A stretch of 64,000 nt of DNA from Aquimarina muelleri DSM 19832. Its GTDB lineage: Bacteria; Bacteroidota; Bacteroidia; Flavobacteriales; Flavobacteriaceae. Shown in pieces: positions 28,140 to 37,248 of this stretch; within the stretch, counting starts at the first letter, position 1, and the number at the start of each line of letters is the position of its first letter. The DNA lies in assembly GCF_000430665.1 (NCBI RefSeq), contig NZ_AUML01000023.1, positions 28,162 through 92,161 of the forward strand, written 5' to 3'. A model generated the notes under the pieces. The model was not told the DNA's origin. It did not search any database and was given only the letters and a program-made list of their open reading frames with translations. Both the position numbers and the translations under genes were made by a program.

Positions 28140-29258
28140 TTATTTTATATAGCGACTCTTTTTTCTTCGATTAAGATAAAGAAAAAAACCTGTTATTGGT
28201 AAAGAAGCTCCTATAAGACCAGCAAGAAATACCAATGTTTTACCTCCTAATCCCAGTAAACTACCTGTATGGATATCATAATAAAGACTTTTAAGCTTTT
28301 GACCTGCATTTTTTTCTTCATCAAGTTTTGATCCTATAATTGCACCGTTATCAGGATTTGCATAATATATATCTGAATCTCCATACTCATCTACATCTGA
28401 AGAATTCAATACTCGTAGTGGTGCTTTGTTTGTATTTGGGAAATAATAAATAAATAAATCTTTATTTACTCTTTGATGAATTATTTCTTTTTTTAATACA
28501 TCTAGTGCTTGTTCTTTAAAAGGAGTTTCTAAAATTGTTATCTTTTTTTCTACTTGTTTTTTTTCAAAAGTGACCGCCATGTACAGCATATTATCTACCC
28601 AGTTAAATGTCCATGTGATACCAGTTATAGCCAAAACTATAAGAATTGAAGCTCCATAAAACCCTAAGACCTTGTGTAGATCGTATGTTAATTTTTTTTT
28701 AGGAGCATTAGTTTTGATACTAAACTGTGATTTTCTGCCTTTTGCATTTTTAAAAATTTTCTTGTTCTTAGGAAACCAAAGAATCAAACCACTAATCAAG
28801 GATATAATAAATATGATAATAGAATAACCTATAATTTGAGTACCTATTTTTCCCAATAATAAGTTCCTGTGTAAGTATAAGATAACAGTAAAAAAATCTT
28901 TTGATAGAGGTGTTTCTTTTAGTAACTCTCCTGTGTATGGATTCATATAAGAATAATAATATTCTTTATCTTTTACAGTCAATAATATAATAGATCGAGA
29001 AGGCTTCTTAAAATCGTATAACCTTCGTATAACATGATTTGAATGCTTTTTATAAGAGTTTACTATGTTTTCTAAGGGTAACTTGATCGATTCCGTAGGT
29101 ATGTCTACACTATAATGAGAATGTATCAAAGTTTTTAGCTCTTTTTGAAACGTATAAATCGAACCTGTAATACATACGATAAAGACAATAACCCCAGTGG
29201 TTAACCCTAACCATAAATGTATTCTTTGTATTGTTTTTCTAAAGGTGTTTTTTATCAT
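28140..29258 (-). CDS. PepSY-associated transmembrane protein (possible iron reductase)
   Basis: A 372-residue inner-membrane protein with four predicted helices at about 15-37, 140-162, 190-215 and 335-360 and PepSY-type periplasmic domains between them. Family words include IHLWLGLTTGVIVFIVCITG, LYLHRNLLLG, YDLHKVLGFYG and YYDIHTGSLLG, whose histidines may bind haem. Members usually sit beside TonB-dependent siderophore receptors and are thought to help release iron from siderophores. No receptor adjoins it here. An inverted repeat 112 bases upstream could be its operator. Confidence 0.88.
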   Translation of the reverse strand: MIKNTFRKTIQRIHLWLGLTTGVIVFIVCITGSIYTFQKELKTLIHSHYSVDIPTESIKLPLENIVNSYKKHSNHVIRRLYDFKKPSRSIILLTVKDKEYYYSYMNPYTGELLKETPLSKDFFTVILYLHRNLLLGKIGTQIIGYSIIIFIISLISGLILWFPKNKKIFKNAKGRKSQFSIKTNAPKKKLTYDLHKVLGFYGASILIVLAITGITWTFNWVDNMLYMAVTFEKKQVEKKITILETPFKEQALDVLKKEIIHQRVNKDLFIYYFPNTNKAPLRVLNSSDVDEYGDSDIYYANPDNGAIIGSKLDEEKNAGQKLKSLYYDIHTGSLLGLGGKTLVFLAGLIGASLPITGFFLYLNRRKKSRYIK

Positions 29259-29370
29259 TTATAGATGTAATTATTTTTTTGTTATAATCTAAGCTCTTCT
29301 TAAATAGGTTATTTTACTCATTTCTCCTAAAAAAAAGGAAAGAGGTACTAAATAAAAAAAAATCAAATTT

Positions 29371-29393
29371 AAGTATAATTATGCATTATACTT
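29371..29393. promoter_or_regulatory. Inverted repeat, operator candidate for the PepSY gene
   Basis: AAGTATAAT and ATTATACTT are exact inverted copies separated by five bases, 112 bases upstream of the PepSY gene start. The AT-rich dyad is similar in style to iron-regulator sites, but does not match a Fur box well enough to name it. Confidence 0.45.
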
Positions 29394-29959
29394 TTGTTAT
29401 TTATATTTTATCTAAATAATAGTGTTAGCAAAATTAGTTTCTAAAGGAAGATAAAAATGACGCATTGTGGATAAAAAAAGACGAAATACATAAATTCATA
29501 ATATACAGAAAAATTAGATAAGAGTTTTAAAGCTTTAAGTTCCACACCTTAAAAATATTTATTGAATAGCAAAGAGGGTTTTTGAATGCCCGCTCTGTTT
29601 CGTAATACAATTACTAGTTTATCGAATAATTTTTCTTCAAAACATTTTGATTTGGTTCATAAACGAATTCGTTTAAGTATAATTCATATAGTATGGTACT
29701 TAATTATAAATGAAAGATTAGAACTACTACTCCATAATGAAGTACGGTTTTTGTGGGATTTACGCTCATGACTCCAAACAGGTTCTATCCAATAATATTT
29801 GTCATGATCACCATATTAACTAACATTTTATTCCTATTTTATCTCTTTCTTACTTAAAATGAAAATGACAGTATTCTTTGTTATTAAAATGCGCTAAAAA
29901 CTAAAGGTGTTTACAGGGGTTTTTTTGTAAAAAAACTGATTTTTAATTAATTATAGTTA

Positions 29960-30009
29960 ATTAACAGAATATTTAGAGAAATTATAATTTCTATAAATAT
30001 TTTGTTAAT
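29960..30009. repeat. 50 bp near-perfect palindrome
   Basis: Arms of 25 bases meet at 29984/29985 without a spacer and match at 23 positions (one true mismatch, one G-T). It would form a long AT-rich hairpin or cruciform. No T run follows, so it is not a typical terminator. Confidence 0.75.
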
Positions 30010-30127
30010 ATTAGTTAATACTTGACACAATAAATGTATAAGGTTGTTCTTTTAGGGTAATTAAAACCTGTTTTTTACAAGTAATACTAAAGAATATTCA
30101 CTTTTACTAATAAATCAAGACTACTAA

Positions 30128-30286
30128 ATGAAATCTATCAATTCTCTGAACAAAAAATATAGAATCAAAAATAATATGGAATTGTTTACTTATCTTATAT
30201 TTCTGGGATTTCTCCCTAAAGCATCTATAATTCTCTTTCCTCAGTATTGTATAAAAAAGGAGTTCTTTGAGATGCATACCTCTTAA
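30128..30286 (+). CDS. Possible small protein, 52 residues
   Basis: An ATG at 30128 opens a frame beginning MKSINSLNKKYRIKNN and containing a hydrophobic stretch FTYLIFLGFLPKASIILF. It has a basic N-terminus and one potential membrane helix. No ribosome-binding signal or family match supports it; chance is quite possible in DNA this AT-rich. Confidence 0.2.
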   Translation: MKSINSLNKKYRIKNNMELFTYLIFLGFLPKASIILFPQYCIKKEFFEMHTS

Positions 30287-30414
30287 GAATTATAGAAAAG
30301 CCTTAATTGACTAATAATACATTACTTTATCTTAATAAATTTGTTCTATAACATTTTTTTTAAATCATAATATAATTCTATATCTATAGATTTTATTTCT
30401 AAAAAAAACACGAA

Positions 30415-31512
30415 ATGTTCGGCACACAAATGCATTGGATTACTTTTGTAATTCTCATCTTTCAAATATTGGTTTTATTCGCGCAAATCTTATTTTATTT
30501 TGCTAGGCCGAATGATCCATCCAGGATACGTTTTCTTATTCTTATTACTGTTTTTGTAATACATAATTTGTTGGCAGGATTATTACCAGATCCAAACATA
30601 CCATTGTCTATATTTTTTCAAAACATCCTTACCTATGCAGGAGGGATTACGGCTGCGATATATTTGATTTATTACATCTACAAGGAATTTAAAATATTCT
30701 ATTTTAAATTCCTTAAAATTAAATCATTAATACAAATAATGTGTATTTCTTTTTTTACTCTTTTCATTGTTCCATATTATTTTTCAAACGATTTACAATT
30801 TTCCAAAAAACTATTTTTAGGTGTACCGATACTTCTTTCTTCTATCTTTTCTATTCATATAGGAGCTTTTTTTTTAAAACGCTATACAAAAAAGAAAAAT
30901 GAAGAGTCAAAATATATTAGAAATAGAATTCTAGCAGGGTTTTTGGGTTTACTCTCCGTACTAGCTATGACTATCACAGCTATTTTGGGAGATTATCAAG
31001 CAATAGAACAATCTACTATGAATTTTGGTTTAACTGCTGTTATAGCTACACATATTCATGAGTTTATTGTGCAAAGAAGAGAAGAGGCTTTCGTGTTAGC
31101 ACAACTTCATGTTAAACAAGACAATATTCAAATACAAATTGCTAAAGAGATTATTGAAAATATTCTTATAAAATTTGAAAAATTTGAAAAAGAAGAGAGA
31201 TACTTGAAAGGAAAAGTAACTTTAGGGTTGCTGGCAAAAAAATGGAAGACCAATTCCAAATATCTATCGCATATAGTCAATACACATAAAGGAAAATCAT
31301 TTACTCAATATGTTAATGATCTAAGGATTGCTTATTTTAAGAAAAGAATAATAGTTGATGAAGAATTTAGGAATTATACCTTAAAAGCAATGGCTAAAGA
31401 GCTTGGATACACTTCTACAGGAACATTTGTGAACGCTTTTTATAAAAAAGAGCGCATAAAATTGTTTGATTATATCCAAAAGGTAAGGAGCAATTTTCGT
31501 AATCATCCCTAA
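30415..31512 (+). CDS. Membrane-bound AraC-family transcriptional regulator
   Basis: The first 220 of 365 residues form six to seven hydrophobic helices; the C-terminus (about 260-360) is an AraC-type double helix-turn-helix, with LGLLAKKWKTNSKYLSHIVN as the first HTH and LKAMAKELGYTSTGTFVNAF as the second. This architecture is common in flavobacteria, where the membrane part presumably senses a signal and the HTH domain controls nearby genes. The signal is unknown. It may control the divergent PepSY gene or act at a distance; a bidirectional terminator follows. Confidence 0.9.
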   Translation: MFGTQMHWITFVILIFQILVLFAQILFYFARPNDPSRIRFLILITVFVIHNLLAGLLPDPNIPLSIFFQNILTYAGGITAAIYLIYYIYKEFKIFYFKFLKIKSLIQIMCISFFTLFIVPYYFSNDLQFSKKLFLGVPILLSSIFSIHIGAFFLKRYTKKKNEESKYIRNRILAGFLGLLSVLAMTITAILGDYQAIEQSTMNFGLTAVIATHIHEFIVQRREEAFVLAQLHVKQDNIQIQIAKEIIENILIKFEKFEKEERYLKGKVTLGLLAKKWKTNSKYLSHIVNTHKGKSFTQYVNDLRIAYFKKRIIVDEEFRNYTLKAMAKELGYTSTGTFVNAFYKKERIKLFDYIQKVRSNFRNHP

Positions 31513-31597
31513 AGGTTTAAAATCTAAAAATTGAACTATTCAATTATAGACTATATAAAATTGTATTCATAAAACGTAATCATTCTATTTTTTTGTC

Positions 31598-31642
31598 AAA
31601 AAAATAACCCCACGATCGATGAAGATCTGTGAGGTTATTTTT
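31598..31642. terminator. Bidirectional terminator between araC-type gene and ridA
   Basis: A long imperfect stem pairs AAAATAACC with GGTTATTTT and then CACGATC with GATCTGTG around a short loop. A-rich and T-rich flanks allow use from both strands by the two convergent genes. Confidence 0.75.
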
Positions 31643-31675
31643 ATAACAAATATTTTTATAAAATGTGATTACAGA

Positions 31676-32056
31676 TTATTTTACTGCGATTACAGATATT
31701 TCTACATTTACAAATTTTGGTAGAGCAGCAACGGCAACAGTTTCTCTAGCAGGAGCAGTATCATCACTAAAATAAGCACCATAAACAGCGTTTACTTCAG
31801 AAAAATTATTCATGTCGTTTAAAAAAATAGTGGTTTTAATCACATTTTCAAATGTCATTCCAGCTTCATCTAATACAGCTTTTAAGTTTTGCATTACTTG
31901 TTCAGCTTCTTTAGTAATAGTATCTAATACTAATTCTCCTGTTTCTGGATTAATAGCAATTTGTCCAGAAGTATATAATGTATTTCCGCTTAAAATAGCT
32001 TGATTATAGGGACCAATAGGAGCAGGAGCTTTGGGTGTAGTTATAATTTTTTTCAT
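31676..32056 (-). CDS. ridA: RidA family enamine/imine deaminase
   Basis: A 126-residue protein that hydrolyses reactive 2-aminoacrylate and other enamines released by PLP enzymes such as threonine dehydratase. Signature segments are PKAPAPIGPYNQA at the start, LYTSGQIAINPETGE, the central MQNLKAVLDEAGM, and the C-terminal ARETVAVAALPKFVNVEISVIA containing the substrate-binding Arg and Glu. The length is exactly that of the family, and a trimer is expected. It lies alone between a terminator and the downstream end of lptD; the 45-base gap to lptD suggests possible cotranscription. Confidence 0.95.
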   Translation of the reverse strand: MKKIITTPKAPAPIGPYNQAILSGNTLYTSGQIAINPETGELVLDTITKEAEQVMQNLKAVLDEAGMTFENVIKTTIFLNDMNNFSEVNAVYGAYFSDDTAPARETVAVAALPKFVNVEISVIAVK

Positions 32057-32101
32057 AAGAAGAGTATATAGTTTTAATTTTATTTAATATTTTTTTCAAA
32101 C

Positions 32102-34831
32102 CTACAACTGTCTATCTGGCTCTCGTCTTTTATCCCATTTAATATCACTAAGTACAGAAGATTTGATACCAATAAAGAAATTCCAAGATGTTCTATTACT
32201 AAAAGGAATCCAGTTAAAATTCATGATCCAACTTTCTAAATCTCTTTGAAATCTTAAATTTGTATAAGTAAACCCAGGGTTTTTAAGATCATATCCAGAG
32301 GATATACCAACAGACCATTTTGGGGCAAGCTCGACATCTCCAGAAAACATTATAGAATGTGAGGATATTTCATTTTGTCGTGCACTATTACTATAATTTA
32401 CATTATAAGACAATCGCAATGACCAGGGTATTTTATAATTATAGTTCTTTACGTCTTTATCAGATTCTTTATCCTTAGACTTATCATAGGATTGTGAGTC
32501 TCCAAAATTTGTACCTCCTCCAAAAAGGTTATCAGGCCTTCCTTCGTTTCTAAAAGTTTGATTTTCGTAAGGATCTTCATTAGACTTTCCTTTATCAAAA
32601 TCTTTACTAGAAAAAGAATATCCAAAATTAGCACTAGCTCTGGTTAAACGAAAAAGGCTACCACCATTATCTATATTCCAAACATCAATTTTACGATTAT
32701 TATTGTCTAATGCATACGGATCTAATTGTGTATTAAAGTTAATGTCCAGTTTATTTTGGATAATAGGTATATTACCAGTAATAGATAATGGACTAAGCTT
32801 TAAAGAATCTCCAGCAATATTATATGAAGTACTTAAATTAAGATTATTTAGCAAAGTAATTTTTTTAGACTCTGTAGCAGTAGAGTCTTTGCTTTTTACT
32901 TTCATTTCTAGATTATTACTCAAAGAAAAACCAATACTGCTAGAAAACACATTGCTCGGAGCTCCAAAATATCCTCCTTCAAATCTAGAATATTCTACTA
33001 CTTTAGTTTCATCAACATTAGTGGTATTAGGATTGTCTGTGACTGTATAAGAATCATAAAACTCACTAAAAGCAGGATTAATGTTATAGCTTACAGATGG
33101 TCTCATGGTATGTCGTATAGCTTCTACTTTATTCCCTTTCTTGAAATTAAAAGTACCATATATTGTAGTTCCTATACTAGTAGAAAAATTATAAGTTCTA
33201 AAGGAATCAAAACCTTTTATAGTATCTCGTACTATTTCTCCTGCGCCATCTTTTGCATCAGGATCGTAACTTTGTTTAATAGTTTCAAAAACCCAGTTTT
33301 CTTGAAAATTTGTTCCTGCGGAAGCACTTAAGTATTTAAATATTTTAAAATTTGTACTAAGAGGTATAGTGTGTTGCATGCCAAGTTGAGCATCATTAAA
33401 CATTTTGGCTTTAAATAAGAGACTGTCTCTGGTGGTAATCCTGTTTTCTCCTCTAAAATTATATTGTGTATTTATATTGTGTATAATTCCTTTTTTAACT
33501 CCAATTTTTGGAGCAAAAGGAAATACTCTTGAAACACTAACACTTGTATTGGGTAGAGACAAGTTTACTACTTCTGTTCTGGTGTTAGAATTATGTGTTG
33601 CAGCAATATTAGCATTTACTTGTGGCTCTCCTTGAAATGTTTTAGAATAGGATATAGAGGAACTTAATTGATTGTTTAAGAAGTTACCAGTGTTTAATTG
33701 ATTAGTGGATTGTTGAAAGAAATCACTACTACCAAAGTTTACAGAGGCAGAGAATCTGGAATTTGGATTAGATTTTGCATCTTGGCTATGCGTCCATTGT
33801 ATATTATATGTTGTGGTCTTAGAAAAATCAGGAAAGCCTCGTTCGCTTTGTAAATTGTTCTCGTATCGAAACCTTAGATTACCTCTAAATTTATAACGCA
33901 TAGCATAAGCCGATTCTGTAGCTAAAGTATAACTGCCATTAGTATAGTAATCCCCTGTTAATGTTAAGTCAACATAATCACTAATAGCAAAATAGTATCC
34001 TCCATTTTGCAAAAAATATCCGCGATTATTTTCCTCTCCTGGGCTAGGAAGTATAAATCCAGATGTCCTATCCTCAGTAAGCGGAAAATACCCAAAAGGT
34101 AGTCCCAATGGTGTTGGAACATCTGCAATAAACATATTAACTAATCCAGTTACAATTTTCTTTTTAGGAACAAACTTAATCCTTCGAGCATAAAAATAAT
34201 ATTCAGGATCATCAATATTATCTGAAGTAGTAAATTTTACATTCTTCATATAAACTACAGAATCATTTTCTCTTTTAGAAATCTCGTTTTTAATCTTAAA
34301 CCCGTTTTGTTCTGTTCTAGAATTATAAATAAGTGCTTTTTCAGTGTCAAAATTAAAACGAATAGAATCTGGTTCTACCACATTTTGGGACTGTTTAAAA
34401 ACAGGTGTTTGTGTATATTCGCCTAAAGAATCTTTAATGCCATATGCATATACTTCATTTTTTTTATTATCTACAACAATAAAACCAGCATTAATTTGCA
34501 TATCTCCATAAACGATTTCAGCTTTGTCATAAAGGTACATTTTGTTTTCTTTATGACTTAGTCGCATATAGTCAACAGCCTTATAGACTACTTTATCTGT
34601 TAGTAATTGTGATTCTGTAGTGGTAGAATCTTGTTTTATAGTATCTAGTTCTTTTTCATTAAGTAGCTCCTCTGCATTAATCTCTATACCTTTTTGTGAA
34701 TTGGTAATTGTATCTTGAGATGCAGGAATCCGTATTTCCTCAGTCTTGTTTGTTTCTTGTGCTGTAATTTGACAAAAACAAAACAGTGAAAAACTTAGTG
34801 AATAAAGTATGTAACGTACCTTTGTTTGCAA
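32102..34831 (-). CDS. lptD: Putative LPS assembly protein LptD (Bacteroidota type)
   Basis: A large outer-membrane protein (about 910 residues) that should insert lipopolysaccharide into the outer leaflet. After a signal peptide ending at ITAQ comes an OstA-like domain (YMRLSHKENKMYLYDKAEIV, IVVDNKKNEVYAYG) and then a long beta-barrel with alternating strands ending in IPFSNRTSWNFFIGI. GLPFGYFPLTEDRTSGF is a strong family mark. The frame opens at TTG 34882, but TTG 34831 gives a normal signal peptide (MQTKVRYILYSLSFSL), and a TAATTTTG box on the minus strand at 34887-34880 overlaps the earlier start, so I prefer 34831. It is divergent from the amidase gene. Confidence 0.88.
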   Translation of the reverse strand: MQTKVRYILYSLSFSLFCFCQITAQETNKTEEIRIPASQDTITNSQKGIEINAEELLNEKELDTIKQDSTTTESQLLTDKVVYKAVDYMRLSHKENKMYLYDKAEIVYGDMQINAGFIVVDNKKNEVYAYGIKDSLGEYTQTPVFKQSQNVVEPDSIRFNFDTEKALIYNSRTEQNGFKIKNEISKRENDSVVYMKNVKFTTSDNIDDPEYYFYARRIKFVPKKKIVTGLVNMFIADVPTPLGLPFGYFPLTEDRTSGFILPSPGEENNRGYFLQNGGYYFAISDYVDLTLTGDYYTNGSYTLATESAYAMRYKFRGNLRFRYENNLQSERGFPDFSKTTTYNIQWTHSQDAKSNPNSRFSASVNFGSSDFFQQSTNQLNTGNFLNNQLSSSISYSKTFQGEPQVNANIAATHNSNTRTEVVNLSLPNTSVSVSRVFPFAPKIGVKKGIIHNINTQYNFRGENRITTRDSLLFKAKMFNDAQLGMQHTIPLSTNFKIFKYLSASAGTNFQENWVFETIKQSYDPDAKDGAGEIVRDTIKGFDSFRTYNFSTSIGTTIYGTFNFKKGNKVEAIRHTMRPSVSYNINPAFSEFYDSYTVTDNPNTTNVDETKVVEYSRFEGGYFGAPSNVFSSSIGFSLSNNLEMKVKSKDSTATESKKITLLNNLNLSTSYNIAGDSLKLSPLSITGNIPIIQNKLDINFNTQLDPYALDNNNRKIDVWNIDNGGSLFRLTRASANFGYSFSSKDFDKGKSNEDPYENQTFRNEGRPDNLFGGGTNFGDSQSYDKSKDKESDKDVKNYNYKIPWSLRLSYNVNYSNSARQNEISSHSIMFSGDVELAPKWSVGISSGYDLKNPGFTYTNLRFQRDLESWIMNFNWIPFSNRTSWNFFIGIKSSVLSDIKWDKRREPDRQL

Positions 34832-35081
34832 TGGTTTAAATCCTATTTTTGTATAACTATGGCTTAGTTTTTGAAGTGTCAAAATTACATATATTTTTTA
34901 TGCTTAGATTGTAATTCATAAAAAAATAAAAAATTATATCAAATACATGTTTTTTAAGCCATATAAACAGATAGAGATTTAAGTTTATTTTGTAGATCAC
35001 AATCTTTGATTTTTAACTTATTATATTAAAAACTGAAACAATATCAAAATGTTTCAAAACCGATTAAATTATTTATAATTA

Positions 35082-36206
35082 ATGAAACGAAGTATAGTAC
35101 ATAGTATTTTTCTAGTAGCCTTTATTTTTATAGAATCTACTTTTAGATTTTCTGTTTCTGCACAAGAAAAAGATAAGTTTGTTGTTGTTTTAGATGCAGG
35201 GCATGGGGGGCATGACCCAGGAAATAGAGGTAATGGTTATAAAGAAAAAGAAATAGCCTTAAATGTAGTTTTAGCAGTAGGATCTGCTTTAGAAAAAGAC
35301 GGAAGGTTTAAAGTCGTGTATACCAGAAAAACAGACGAGTTTATAGAACTACATGAACGAGGTAGTATAGCTAATAAAGCAGGAGCAGATCTTTTTGTTT
35401 CTGTGCATTGTAATTCGCATAGATCTCAGGCTTCAGGAACAGAGACTTTTGTTTTAGGGTTACATGCAAATGATGATAATTTTAATGTAGCCAAGAACGA
35501 GAACTCGGTTATCCTTTTAGAAGATAATTATGAAGCAAATTATGATGGGTTTGATCCTAATTCTCCCGAGTCTATTATAGGTCTTACTTTAATGCAAGAG
35601 GAATATCTGGATCAAAGCTTAACTTTAGCTAGTTTTGTGCAAAATCGATTTAAAAAGATTTTGGATAGAAAAAGTAGAGGAGTGAAACAAGCAGGTTTTG
35701 TTGTGCTTCATCAAACATATATGCCAAGTGTACTTATAGAATTAGGCTTTCTTACTAATAATACCGAAGGGAAATATCTGAACTCTAAAAAAGGACAAGA
35801 ACAAATGGCTAAATCTATAACAACTTCAATTATAGATTACAAAGAAAGCTTAGATGCTATTTATAAAGTTAATAAGCCTAAGGCATTAGAGGTAACAAAG
35901 GTTACTGCGAAAATGGAAGGGGATAAAGTATATGACAATATAACTTTTAAAGTACAAATAGCAGCTGGTTCTGGAGATATAGAGCTAAAATCGTTTAATT
36001 TTAATGGGTTGGATCAATTGTCAAAAAATAAAACAGGAGAGCTTTATAAATATTACTTTGGAAGTACATCTAACTATACATTAGCACAGGAACTTAAAGA
36101 TATAGCAGTAGGAAAAGGATTCGATTCTAGTTTTGTTGTTGCATTTCGCAATAATGAATCAATTCCATTAACAGAAGCATTAAAAGCAAGCACATCTCCG
36201 AATTAA
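35082..36206 (+). CDS. N-acetylmuramoyl-L-alanine amidase (Amidase_3)
   Basis: Cleaves the bond between muramic acid and the stem peptide, for daughter-cell separation. A signal peptide ends at VSAQ (about 28). The zinc domain follows: H41 in VLDAGHGGHDPG, a Glu in GYKEKEIAL, H109 in LFVSVHCNSH and the catalytic Glu in VLIELGFLTN. There is an insertion between about 125 and 170 (NVAKNENSVILLEDNYEANY) that may hold an autoinhibitory helix, as in AmiB/AmiC. Residues about 290-360 (FKVQIAAGSGDIEL) form a SPOR-like domain that binds denuded septal glycan. The MCE gene follows. Confidence 0.93.
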   Translation: MKRSIVHSIFLVAFIFIESTFRFSVSAQEKDKFVVVLDAGHGGHDPGNRGNGYKEKEIALNVVLAVGSALEKDGRFKVVYTRKTDEFIELHERGSIANKAGADLFVSVHCNSHRSQASGTETFVLGLHANDDNFNVAKNENSVILLEDNYEANYDGFDPNSPESIIGLTLMQEEYLDQSLTLASFVQNRFKKILDRKSRGVKQAGFVVLHQTYMPSVLIELGFLTNNTEGKYLNSKKGQEQMAKSITTSIIDYKESLDAIYKVNKPKALEVTKVTAKMEGDKVYDNITFKVQIAAGSGDIELKSFNFNGLDQLSKNKTGELYKYYFGSTSNYTLAQELKDIAVGKGFDSSFVVAFRNNESIPLTEALKASTSPN

Positions 36207-36292
36207 TCTAAATAAATACTGATAATTACTTGAAAAATTATCTATAGAAAAGTATTTTTATTCTAAATTTGTGTCCTAAAATATAATCTATT

Positions 36293-37243
36293 TTGAAATT
36301 TACTAGAGAAGTCAAAACTGGAATATTAGCAATCTGCGCAATAGCACTCTTAATTTTTGGCTATAGCTTCCTAAAAGGAAAAAATCTCCTTGAAAACAAT
36401 AGAACCTTTTATTCGGTTTATGATAATGTAGAAGGTTTAATACCTTCTTCCCCCGTTACCATAAATGGTAAAGTAATAGGGCAAGTGGTGTCTATAGGTT
36501 TTGTTGGTACTAAAGGAAAACTTGTCGTTGAGTTTAGTGTTGACAGTGATTTTTCATTCTCCAGAAATAGTATTGCCAAAGTATATAGTGCTGGATTAAT
36601 TAGCGGAAAATCTATGGCAATAGTTCCTGTTTATGAAAAAGGATTGGAAGCAAAAGACGGAGATACTCTGCCTGGTAAAATAGAATCAGGCTTGCTAGAA
36701 TTAGTAAATGATAAGCTAGAACCTTTACAAGAAAAGTTAGAAGCCGCAATAATTGAAGCAGATACTCTTTTGAATTCTGTTAATGGAATACTGAATGTAG
36801 ACAATAAAAATAACTTGAATTCTATATTTAGAGATTTGAGTAGTACGGTAAAAAACTTTAATGCAGCTTCAGGGTCTTTAAATTCTATACTTTCTGGTAA
36901 CGAAGGTAAACTAAATAACACGCTGGATAATTTGAATAAAATGTCCACAAACCTTAATCAGGTTTCTGGTTCTTTAGCTCAAATGGATATATCCAAATTA
37001 GCAAATAATTTAGAAACTGTACTAGCTAATTTTGATAAAATTTCAAAAGATCTTAATTCAGGAAAAGGAACTGCAGGAAAATTGTTGAAAGATGATAAAT
37101 TATATAATAATTTAGAAGAAACAAGTAAACAATTAGAGTTATTGTTACAAGATTTACGATTAAATCCTAAACGATATGTTCATATTTCTGTTTTTGGAAA
37201 GAAAAACACTCCTTACGAAAAACCAACAGACTCAATAAATTAA
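36293..37243 (+). CDS. MCE-domain (MlaD-like) lipid transport protein
   Basis: One N-terminal helix (10-27) anchors the protein in the inner membrane, and residues about 38-115 form an MCE domain (FYSVYDNVEGLIPSSPVTINGKVIGQV). The remaining part is helical and low in complexity, with repeated LNNLNKMSTNLNQ-type heptads, as expected for the tunnel-forming region of MCE hexamers. It would shuttle phospholipid between inner and outer membranes to keep lipid asymmetry. The start is TTG; a TAAATTTG box at 36264-36271 could be its own -7 element. The MlaE and MlaF partners are not in the window. The Fe-S gene starts six bases later. Confidence 0.9.
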   Translation: MKFTREVKTGILAICAIALLIFGYSFLKGKNLLENNRTFYSVYDNVEGLIPSSPVTINGKVIGQVVSIGFVGTKGKLVVEFSVDSDFSFSRNSIAKVYSAGLISGKSMAIVPVYEKGLEAKDGDTLPGKIESGLLELVNDKLEPLQEKLEAAIIEADTLLNSVNGILNVDNKNNLNSIFRDLSSTVKNFNAASGSLNSILSGNEGKLNNTLDNLNKMSTNLNQVSGSLAQMDISKLANNLETVLANFDKISKDLNSGKGTAGKLLKDDKLYNNLEETSKQLELLLQDLRLNPKRYVHISVFGKKNTPYEKPTDSIN

Positions 37244-37248
37244 TCATT

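Larger units (their letters stand above)
29259..30414. other. Long noncoding interval (about 1.15 kb)
   Basis: No convincing gene of normal length is present. It contains a 23-base inverted repeat near the PepSY gene, a 50-base near-perfect palindrome, and one 52-codon frame at 30128. A 61-codon frame at 29586 has no recognisable features and is probably chance. The interval may hold promoters for the divergent genes or an unannotated RNA. Confidence 0.6.

Noticed and set aside
27963..28202. 79-codon plus-strand frame after the methyltransferase gene
   Set aside because: It needs a non-ATG start, overlaps the end of the PepSY gene, and its composition is low-complexity Lys/Phe/Leu; no family features.
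29586..29771. 61-codon frame in the long noncoding interval
   Set aside because: No signal, motif or promoter; length within what AT-rich DNA gives by chance.
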